Below are positions 36,888-44,782 of a stretch of 64,000 bases of DNA, piece after piece. The notes beneath the pieces are model-generated. The model ran no database searches. It was not told the DNA's origin and saw only the letters and a list, made by a program, of their open reading frames with translations. This DNA comes from Flavobacterium resistens (GTDB lineage Bacteria > Bacteroidota > Bacteroidia > Flavobacteriales > Flavobacteriaceae): contig NZ_FXTA01000007.1 in the NCBI RefSeq assembly GCF_900182645.1, forward strand, positions 94,199 to 158,198. The letters are read 5' to 3'. Both the position numbers and the translations under genes were made by a program. The stretch's first letter is position 1; every line of letters starts with the position of its first letter.

Positions 36888-38798
36888 TTAATTTTTAAAT
36901 CCCAGAGGATTTTTATATTTTTTCACTATTTCTTTCATTTCTAGCCGTATTTCTTCAATAGCGGTAGAGGGAATTTTTATTTTTTTCTTCAATATTTTTT
37001 GAGCTAGACCGATTGCCTTTTCTTTGTGTCTGTAGTCATCGTATAGCTTTGTCAATAAATAAGGTGCATAAAATTTGCCGGGTGTCATATTTATGGCCTG
37101 TATGTAGCAGGTTTCCGCTTTGTTGAATTGTTTTGTTGCTTTGTAGCTGTCTCCTAAGGAAGTTTCTATTACGGTATTGTTTTGATAGATTTTGGCTTGC
37201 TCTAATGCAGAAATGGCTTTAGTATATTCTCCGGCCATTGCTAGCGTTTTTCCGTAATTCATCAAGAAATCACCGTCTTTTTTAAAAGTAGGATAGCCCG
37301 ATTCAAATTTTTGAATTGCACCTTTATAGTCTCCGTATCGATGACTGTTCAGAGCACTGCCCCAAGTAATAAATCCTTGGTTTAAATCTTTTATGTAAAC
37401 AAAAGCTTGATACATAGTAACAAAAGCTACTAACAGATAAATACTTTTATATGATACATAACTTCTTTTGTTTTCTCTAATATTAAAATGAAATATATCT
37501 TCAGCACTATTAGATAACAAGGACAGCAAAAGTACCAATACTAATTTTATTGGTAGGATTTGGAATGGATAAGAAAAACAAGCAAAAATTCCGATGGTTA
37601 CTAAGCTTCCCTTGGCTATAAAAGACATTCTCAGAAGTTTCTCATTGAATTTTGTTAGGAACAAAGCAAATATTACAATAACCACTAATACCAATCCAGT
37701 AAAACCATTTTCAGATACAAATTGCAAACCTTCATTAAAAGCATAATACACATTGTCACCAACCTGTGATTCAGATGTTTCTCCATTTCTTACAAAATAA
37801 TTGGCTTGATAATTCATATAATAAGTCTTGAATCGGTCAAAACCAACACCAAAAACAGGAGTGTCTTTTATCATTTCAGTAGTTACTTTCGAAATAAAGA
37901 CACGTCCATCCGAAGACCCTTTTTTAAAGTAGTACAAACCATAAAGACCAGTACTTATTATGATAGCTAAAAATATAATCATTGATGTTTTGTGAAATCT
38001 TGAAATTGTTTTTCTTCTTATTATTTCCAAATAATGATATTTTAATTCCAATAATAGTCCACCAACGACTAAGGCAGCCATCCAAGAAGCTCTGGACTGT
38101 AATGCAGGAAGCACTATAACTATGCTGATAATTCCTAATAAAGGGATATACTCAAAAGTGTATTTTACAACTTCGTTTAAAAACAGAGAGCTGCATTTTT
38201 TTTGTGATTGCACTTCTGCGATTACATAATCTTTAAAAAGATACATTCCTAATGCAATAGTCCAAACACTAACCAAAAAACCTGCATAAGGACCGGGATT
38301 AAAAAAACTACCAGTCATTTTAAACCCAGAATGATTAGAAGGATAATATCCTAATAATTGTAAATTACCATAAACCGCTTGAATAATTCCTGAAACAATT
38401 ACTGCTAATAGCAACCATGGATAGCTCTTTAGAGAAATAGTCCTCAAAACAATATAAAAAAAGCTTAACCCCAATAATTCAATATAACGAAGCGAAAATC
38501 CATAATGGGATTGAATAAAATAGCGATTTAAAGAAATATAAAATACGAGAATAAGCAGAGCGATATCAATTTTAGTAAAGGAAAATGGTATGTTTTTTGA
38601 AAAAAAAATAGTTAAACTATGCAACCCTAAAAGCATCATAGTGCCATAAAGAAAATAAATCGTTTTACTCGTAATGGTAGGTAAAACATATTCCTGAATA
38701 TTCAATTGAGGCAAAGCTAAAATAAGAACAGCTACAAAAACAACAAGAATTGTTTTTGAAATGAAAAAAGCTGTTATTGTTTTTATTAATTTACTCAT
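36888..38798 (-). CDS. O-antigen ligase/Wzy-family membrane protein with C-terminal TPRs
   Basis: This 636-residue protein has about 11-12 membrane helices in residues 10-460. Motifs of the Wzy_C/O-antigen-ligase family are TGSFFNPGPYAGFL (near 165) and GRVFISKVTTEMIKDTPVFGVGFDRF, the latter in a large periplasmic loop. The C-terminus (about 475-620) has tetratricopeptide repeats (FLMNYGKTLAMAGEYTKAISALEQA, ETSLGDSYKATKQFNKAETCYIQAINMTPG). Family members join glycans to lipid or protein acceptors. Its place directly before the peptide gene suggests glycan transfer to an exported protein, but no glycosyltransferases lie nearby. It starts 15 nt after the transglutaminase-like gene. Confidence 0.8.
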   Translation of the reverse strand: MSKLIKTITAFFISKTILVVFVAVLILALPQLNIQEYVLPTITSKTIYFLYGTMMLLGLHSLTIFFSKNIPFSFTKIDIALLILVFYISLNRYFIQSHYGFSLRYIELLGLSFFYIVLRTISLKSYPWLLLAVIVSGIIQAVYGNLQLLGYYPSNHSGFKMTGSFFNPGPYAGFLVSVWTIALGMYLFKDYVIAEVQSQKKCSSLFLNEVVKYTFEYIPLLGIISIVIVLPALQSRASWMAALVVGGLLLELKYHYLEIIRRKTISRFHKTSMIIFLAIIISTGLYGLYYFKKGSSDGRVFISKVTTEMIKDTPVFGVGFDRFKTYYMNYQANYFVRNGETSESQVGDNVYYAFNEGLQFVSENGFTGLVLVVIVIFALFLTKFNEKLLRMSFIAKGSLVTIGIFACFSYPFQILPIKLVLVLLLSLLSNSAEDIFHFNIRENKRSYVSYKSIYLLVAFVTMYQAFVYIKDLNQGFITWGSALNSHRYGDYKGAIQKFESGYPTFKKDGDFLMNYGKTLAMAGEYTKAISALEQAKIYQNNTVIETSLGDSYKATKQFNKAETCYIQAINMTPGKFYAPYLLTKLYDDYRHKEKAIGLAQKILKKKIKIPSTAIEEIRLEMKEIVKKYKNPLGFKN

Positions 38799-38813
38799 TT
38801 TAGAATTACTTTT

Positions 38814-40712
38814 TTAATAATTATCAAATCCTAACCACCGTTGTTTTTTGTTTTTATCAATCATGAATACGTGTTCTTCTTTGCCTTTCGTAAGATTCCT
38901 TAGCCAAAATAGAGCATTCTTAGGTGTGTTATAATACAAAACGGTGTCTTTGGCAATTTGTTTGCCTAATGTTTTCCAACTTCTATTCCAATAAAACAAC
39001 TCGTATTGATCGCCAATATTAATGTGGTTGCCATCATTTCTTACTTGAAATTCGATCCAATTAATTACTTGAGGCTTTGTGAATTCTAATCCTAAGGAAA
39101 CTTCTTTTCCTCCAGAAAAAGATAAAGGATTGTCGTCGAAAGCGCCCTGTGTCCATTTAAAAACGGTATTATTTTTTTCAAAAACAATACCTTCCAATTG
39201 TTTACCATCAGCCCCATAAAAAGCCAGTTTGGCTAAATAAGATTCTTTTTGATTGGAGTAAAAACGGACATATTTGAATTTGTCCTTTAGTTTCAATTGT
39301 ATCTTATTAATGTGAGTGCTGTTAAAATTGGAAATGTGATATAACGTCTTGGCATCACTAAAATCAAAATTATTTGCCCCCTGAAAAACACAATCGTTTA
39401 GATTATTCATCCAGTCAATATTTCGAGTACTTTTAGGACAACTTAAACCGTACTTTCTTAATAAAGCAGCAGAACTTTGAATACCCTTTGTAGGTTTAAA
39501 AAAATGATACTTTTTGTTTTTATCAATATAAAAAGGATAATTTACCGGAATAAACTCTTTACCGTCCATAACACCTGCCATATATAGCACATTAACTCCA
39601 ATGGTACTAAAAACAATACTATTGTCTTTTTGTTTGCCTGTTGCAACGGGTATCCAAACATTATTTACATCAAAAACACATAATACAGCTTGCTCAGAAG
39701 GCGCATTAAGGACGTTATCAATTGTACAATCTACTGTTGGAACATAATCTATTGTGACATCTTTTGAGAACGGCAAAAGCATAGATATATCTTGGCGACT
39801 ATACATTACACGTAGTACTTTCGGGATACTTTCTCCTACATATTCACTTTTCAAATCAACTTTTCCTCGCACATCTGTTGAATATTCCTCGCTCCCATAT
39901 TTTACATAAATCCAAGAATGCCCTAATGAATGATGATTTCCCCAATGCGGAATCATATCTTTTGCACTAATTATTCCTAATGATCTAAAAACATTAATTA
40001 TATAATTTACCCCATCATCACAGGATCCCACTCTTGATTTTTCTACTTGGCTAATGCTTAAAGGGACGTTGTAATAACTTTTCATGTTTTCAATACTAGC
40101 ATGTCCAAATTGTGATGCTATCGAATCCACTATCGATCGCAGAGAAACTTTGCTTTCAAGACTTTTATAAACCCACGAATATTTTTTAATTAGTTTTTCT
40201 CGCGTATCTTCTTCAATCGGCTCTTCACCAGTTTTATAAGGTAAAATATAGTTGCAAAAATCCGCAAAATTAGCTTTCTTTTCCTTTGGTATTTTGTCCC
40301 AAGCTTTAAACGACAACTCTATTGTATTGATGAGATATTTAGATGTAACAAATTGACAGTCTGGGATTAGTTCCGCTTTCTGCGAAATAACTTTTGTAGA
40401 AACCGAATCAAAAATTTTTCTAAAAATCTCCTTACGATCATCATTCATTGGATAGTTGCTTATTTTGTTAAAAGCTCCTTCAAACCCAGGGAGTATTTTA
40501 TAGGAAGAATGGCCATCCATACTTTCTATTAGAAAAACAGCTGCTTTGTATTTAAGGCTATCAGCCGAATCGTTTTTATAATAAGTCAAAACTTTTTGTA
40601 ATTCTTCCTTATTATCTCCTGCATTATCCAAAACAGTTTCTATTTTGCTTGAATGCTTGTTACATGAAACCAAAAGAAACAGCCAAACACCAATCAAAGT
40701 AATATTTTTCAT
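38814..40712 (-). CDS. Transglutaminase-like lipoprotein
   Basis: This 632-residue protein has a lipobox Cys17 (LLVSC). A transglutaminase-like papain-fold core shows the expected Cys-His-Asp set: Cys231 in VGSCDDGVNYI, His265 in LGHSWIYV and Asp280 in YSTDVRGK. The C-terminal half (about 430-632) is all-beta, with a discoidin-like segment (KYVRFYSNQKESYLAKLAFYGADG, WIEFQVRNDG). Such enzymes may cleave or crosslink peptides, or remove glycans. It is the first gene of the operon, so its promoter must lie in the gap to its right. The substrate is unknown; proteolytic maturation of the small peptide is possible. Confidence 0.8.
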   Translation of the reverse strand: MKNITLIGVWLFLLVSCNKHSSKIETVLDNAGDNKEELQKVLTYYKNDSADSLKYKAAVFLIESMDGHSSYKILPGFEGAFNKISNYPMNDDRKEIFRKIFDSVSTKVISQKAELIPDCQFVTSKYLINTIELSFKAWDKIPKEKKANFADFCNYILPYKTGEEPIEEDTREKLIKKYSWVYKSLESKVSLRSIVDSIASQFGHASIENMKSYYNVPLSISQVEKSRVGSCDDGVNYIINVFRSLGIISAKDMIPHWGNHHSLGHSWIYVKYGSEEYSTDVRGKVDLKSEYVGESIPKVLRVMYSRQDISMLLPFSKDVTIDYVPTVDCTIDNVLNAPSEQAVLCVFDVNNVWIPVATGKQKDNSIVFSTIGVNVLYMAGVMDGKEFIPVNYPFYIDKNKKYHFFKPTKGIQSSAALLRKYGLSCPKSTRNIDWMNNLNDCVFQGANNFDFSDAKTLYHISNFNSTHINKIQLKLKDKFKYVRFYSNQKESYLAKLAFYGADGKQLEGIVFEKNNTVFKWTQGAFDDNPLSFSGGKEVSLGLEFTKPQVINWIEFQVRNDGNHINIGDQYELFYWNRSWKTLGKQIAKDTVLYYNTPKNALFWLRNLTKGKEEHVFMIDKNKKQRWLGFDNY

Positions 40713-42033
40713 TAAATTGTTTTTAATCTTAATTTTAATTAATCTGCACCAATACCCTTTGAAAAATTATCCTCACTAGAAATAAGTTTTCATACTCTTA
40801 CTTTTTTACCTTTTAATGCATTTTACGTTTTACGGCTATAATATCGGTGGAAGGACTCAAAATTCTGTTAAAGACGGAATGAGATTGAATGAGCTTTTGG
40901 TGGTAAAAGCAATGAAAATTCTTCCAATTATCCGAAATATAACTGTTAACTCGAATAATCTATTTCTTAGCGTCTTTCTAACTAGCCCCCAAATAACATT
41001 TATAAACAAACTGACTGGTATATTGCAATTTTTTCTTTATACATAGACTCCTTATCCAAAATCAAGTAAGCCTAATCATTTTCATATATTATAATGATTT
41101 TACAAACAAGATTACTGCTGAATAAAAATTTTCTTCAATTAAGAGAGTATCTTTCTTTTTGTATTATATAAAATTGATAAAAACTTTATGAATCCACCTT
41201 AGGAAAGTAGGTTCTCTTTGTAAATAAATAACTTAATACTGCCTCATTTGTTGACATTCTATTGGCGCCATATTTGAATCTTTTACCAAATCTATGCTTC
41301 TCTGTTGTAGGACAATTCAAATTAAAAATCGCTCGTAAAACTTATTTGTTCGTCATAAAATTTTAACAAAATTACTATTCATATTTTTTAACCCCTTAAC
41401 AAACATAATTTCTATTATTCATAAAATTTACAAAAAACATACAGTCTCAATTTATATATTGTTAAAAAACTATTTTTTTTCCTTTTCAAACATATATAAA
41501 GAAGATCTTTCAACTATCCTGCACTGTCCTGTATACTTCTTCTAAATCTGACAAAAAGCACTAAATACGCTCTAAAACATAAGAAAAAATAGACTAAAAA
41601 AATTAAAACAAAATTAAACACCTAAAATAAATTTGATCAGGATCATCTTTATTCTTACAGAAATTTTGAAGTTTTCTCTATAAAATTTTCCCTTAATTTT
41701 CCATGATTTTATTGTTTAAGGGATTGAAGAAATAAACCCGTTTTTAACTTCAGATGAACAACAATCAATAAGTGGAGTTGCTACGATTTTGCTTCAAAAA
41801 GTCAAGGCGGTTTCTTGCGATATTTCACAAGTCTAAGGTTTGTGGCAAAATCGTGGCAACGCATTTTTTGAAAAAGTAAAATCTCAACAAAGACAATATA
41901 TTAAAAGGTAAGGTTCAACTATATTAAAAGTATAGATTCGAAAAACTTTATTGCGCAGCTTTAATGCTGTTCTACGTAGCTCAAAAATTGATTTATTTCT
42001 CAAGACAAAATAACGAAAAACAACAACAAAAAA
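40713..42033. other. Gene-free region between the peptide-export and NRPS loci
   Basis: About 1.3 kb with no convincing gene. A short plus-strand frame at 40816-41046 is not supported. The region is AT-rich, with one inverted-repeat element at 41777-41860 and scattered short repeats. It should contain the promoter of the transglutaminase-operon near its left end. I see no tRNA or known RNA gene. Confidence 0.5.
41777..41860. repeat. Inverted repeat GTTGCTACGATTTTGC ... GCAAAATCGTGGCAAC
   Basis: The 16-bp arms at 41777-41792 and 41845-41860 match in inverted orientation at 15 of 16 positions, around 52 bp of non-coding sequence. It may be a small REP/MITE-type element or a recombination site remnant. 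Confidence 0.55.
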
Positions 42034-42070
42034 ACGAGTTAAAATATTGACAAACAATATTTCAACTCGT
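42034..42070 (-). terminator. Strong terminator of the NRPS operon
   Basis: A 16-bp stem with one mismatch (ACGAGTTAAAATATTG/CAATATTTCAACTCGT) and a 5-nt loop is flanked by an A-run on the left and TTTTTTTT on the right. It is bidirectional in appearance and lies about 125 nt past the last gene of the NRPS operon. Confidence 0.85.
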
Positions 42071-42197
42071 TTTTTTTAATTCCTTTTTCTTTTGGGTATT
42101 TAGTGATGTTTTGGCAAACTTGTACCTTAATAGTCCAAAACTAAAATTGGCACTTTTTGCATAAACAAAGTGATAGATGAGAAAAATTAAAACTCAT

Positions 42198-44135
42198 TCA
42201 AAATAAAAAACCCCAATATTGAAAATAAATCCCAACTAGAATAAGTGAAAATAAAATTGTAAATATAATACTTGCATCAGAAATTGACTTTATTTTAAAT
42301 AAAAAGTAAATTACAGAAACCAAAGTCAGTATTATGAATACCCATTGTAACAGGAATAGATAACTAAATTCATTCGGTAATCCAAAAGCAAGTATATAAA
42401 AATTATTTCGAGCGGTATCATCTAAAGCCACAACCAATTGAATAATAATAAATAGAGCTAATAGAGATGTTACGACAATCAAAAATTTCATGAGTTTATT
42501 CTGGATCTCTTTCCTTTTTCTAATTAATTCATAACTGAAATTGAAAATTGAAATAAAAAGGATGATGACAGCGATAAAAAAGGGAGCAAAAAACAGTAAG
42601 TTGAATTCATTCAAACTATTACCAAATTTTGAAACTCCTCCGTTTATTTTTATATCAGTAACAAAATTTACTTTGTTATCTGAATCCAATTCTTTTGTAT
42701 CAGGTTTCAGACTTGGATTTTGTATAAATTCACTAATAATTTTAGATCCAAGTCTTGAAAAACTAGATGCATGTCCAGAAATTGGTGCGTTTACTAGATA
42801 AGCATTTTTAAATTTATCGACTGTCATTTTTCCATTTGAAGGGGGAGTTATTGGATCAAATTCCCCAGAAAACACTAATACTGGCGAAGTTATTTTGGAT
42901 AAATTTGACAAATCGTTTATTGTTTTTTTGGGGCTTCCACTTCCTAAATTCCATTTATCACAAACTAGAAAATCTGATTTATAAAACGACAATCCTCCTT
43001 TTAATTTTTTATAATTTTGAGCATCTTTATTGAAAGCTGTTATTGAATTATTGGGAATAGCTTCATTGCAACTCACACAATAATACTGTCCATAATCTAA
43101 ACTTAATGCCCCAGAAAAAGCAGCAACAAGAGAACTCAAAGTATTTTCATTTCCTTTATTAAATTCTATAATCAGCATTGGAATCACCTTAATCAACTGA
43201 TTGTTATAGAGTGCTTGCTGAATTGCTATTTTAAAATCTTCAGCATTATAAGTAAACTTACCGCTAGGAATTATTTTTTTATCAACCTTAACGGTAATAG
43301 GATTTTTGTCTAATTTTTCTATTGTTTCATAGTATACTTGTTCCAAATTTGGATATTGTTTATTACAATTTGGGTCATTTTTACAAGCGTCAAAAACTTT
43401 ATTCAAACTACTCATGTAATTTGTAGCATTGGAATTGTAATATTGAGAAATATTTGAAATCGAAGAATCTAAAATTAATGATTTAATATCCTGAGAAAAA
43501 TCATTTGCATAAACTTGGGCTGTATATGTACCATAAGAAACTCCATAAACGTTCCAATTATAATACTTCAACGCAGTTTTTAAAGCATTAAAATCTTTGG
43601 CAATTGATTTACTATTATAAGAATTCAAATCAATATCTCTATTAAGTAAATCTTGTTTACAATCCATTGAAGCAATAGTTTTTTGCTGCTCATCTTTTGT
43701 ACTATTCTGATTTTTTGATAGTATTTCTAAGAATTTTTTGCCTAAGTCTGGACAAAATTTAGGAAACGAAAAACCAGTGCCTCGAACATCTACAAGAATT
43801 ATATCACCATTTTGCCTTATCGGGTGTCTTAGCCATCTCCATATTCCACCTATACTTCCCGCGCCTGGACCTCCTTCAATATAAATTGTTGCATTTGAAT
43901 TTGGTTTTTCTGATGTTGTTTTTAAAACTACTACTGCAATTTTAATTTTTTTACCCTCAGGAATATCCCAGTTTTCAGGCACTGTTAAATAATAATAATT
44001 TAATTTTTCATTTTTTAATTCTTTCCATTCTGGAAAAAAAGTGGTCGTTTTTTCTAATTTAAAAAACTCAACTTGGGCAAATAAACAATTTGACAACAAC
44101 AATAACAATAAAAACGACTTTCTTAGATATTTCAT
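42198..44135 (-). CDS. S33-type alpha/beta-hydrolase peptidase with C-terminal membrane helices
   Basis: This 645-residue protein has a signal peptide (ending LLSNCLFAQ) and a tripeptidyl-aminopeptidase/prolyl-iminopeptidase-like hydrolase. Visible residues are the oxyanion loop EGGPGAGS (87-94), nucleophile Ser200 in YGVSYG, Asp427 in FSGEFDPITPP and His455 in SGHASS. From about residue 510 there are about four membrane helices, unusual for S33 enzymes, so the catalytic domain should face the periplasm. It starts 8 nt after the phosphopantetheinyl transferase gene and ends the NRPS operon. A role in trimming or activating the exported peptide, or in self-protection, is plausible. Confidence 0.82.
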   Translation of the reverse strand: MKYLRKSFLLLLLLSNCLFAQVEFFKLEKTTTFFPEWKELKNEKLNYYYLTVPENWDIPEGKKIKIAVVVLKTTSEKPNSNATIYIEGGPGAGSIGGIWRWLRHPIRQNGDIILVDVRGTGFSFPKFCPDLGKKFLEILSKNQNSTKDEQQKTIASMDCKQDLLNRDIDLNSYNSKSIAKDFNALKTALKYYNWNVYGVSYGTYTAQVYANDFSQDIKSLILDSSISNISQYYNSNATNYMSSLNKVFDACKNDPNCNKQYPNLEQVYYETIEKLDKNPITVKVDKKIIPSGKFTYNAEDFKIAIQQALYNNQLIKVIPMLIIEFNKGNENTLSSLVAAFSGALSLDYGQYYCVSCNEAIPNNSITAFNKDAQNYKKLKGGLSFYKSDFLVCDKWNLGSGSPKKTINDLSNLSKITSPVLVFSGEFDPITPPSNGKMTVDKFKNAYLVNAPISGHASSFSRLGSKIISEFIQNPSLKPDTKELDSDNKVNFVTDIKINGGVSKFGNSLNEFNLLFFAPFFIAVIILFISIFNFSYELIRKRKEIQNKLMKFLIVVTSLLALFIIIQLVVALDDTARNNFYILAFGLPNEFSYLFLLQWVFIILTLVSVIYFLFKIKSISDASIIFTILFSLILVGIYFQYWGFLF

Positions 44136-44143
44136 ATTTTATA

Positions 44144-44782
44144 TTAACTGATTAAAATTTCTTTCATTGATATTTCAAAAACATCCATTTTTTGTGAGAT
44201 ATAACATTTATACTGTTTATCTATTTTTATTTCTTTTAGATAGTACTTTTCGTCATTAATATGAGTTATATTATCTAAAATATCAAATGTGTTTAATGGT
44301 AATGTTAGTCCATCACCATGTGCTTTTATGACTGCTTCTTTTTGTGTCCAATATTCAAAAAAAGTTTCTTTTTTGTTGTTGGATGAGATAATTTTATTCC
44401 ATTCATTCTCCGTAAACTGCGGTTTAAAATCATCTATTTCAATATTTGATATTATTTCAATATCAATTCCTATTTCTGATTTGTCACTTATGGCACAAAC
44501 CGTAATGTCTCCAGAATGAGATATATTAAAGAATGATGAATTACCTTTTAAAAATGGTTTGCCAAATTCATTATAGTGAATATTATTAATTTCCTTACTT
44601 GAAATTCCATTCTCTTCAAAAAATTTTAGAAGTAAAACTCTTCCAAGTAATGATAATTGTGCGTCTTGCCATCTTCTATAATTTAAAATTTTATTTTGAA
44701 AATCTTTATCGAAATAATTTAAATATTGTTCAATAATATTCTCATGCAAATGTTCAGATATCTTCGAATATAATATTAACAT
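44144..44782 (-). CDS. Sfp-type 4'-phosphopantetheinyl transferase
   Basis: This 212-residue enzyme has the Sfp-family signatures FNISHSGDITVCAIS, IGIDIE (Mg-binding) and YWTQKEAVIKAHGDGL. It transfers phosphopantetheine from CoA to the Ser of the NRPS thiolation domains, turning them from apo to holo form. It starts directly after the LanC-like gene stop (no gap), so translation is coupled. At least four carrier domains are encoded upstream in this operon. Cytoplasmic. Confidence 0.95.
   Translation of the reverse strand: MLILYSKISEHLHENIIEQYLNYFDKDFQNKILNYRRWQDAQLSLLGRVLLLKFFEENGISSKEINNIHYNEFGKPFLKGNSSFFNISHSGDITVCAISDKSEIGIDIEIISNIEIDDFKPQFTENEWNKIISSNNKKETFFEYWTQKEAVIKAHGDGLTLPLNTFDILDNITHINDEKYYLKEIKIDKQYKCYISQKMDVFEISMKEILIS

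Noticed and set aside
40816..41046. 76-codon plus-strand frame in the gene-free region
   Set aside because: No recognisable domain, no clear ribosome-binding site and a skewed composition; the reverse strand of the same stretch is equally open for part of its length.
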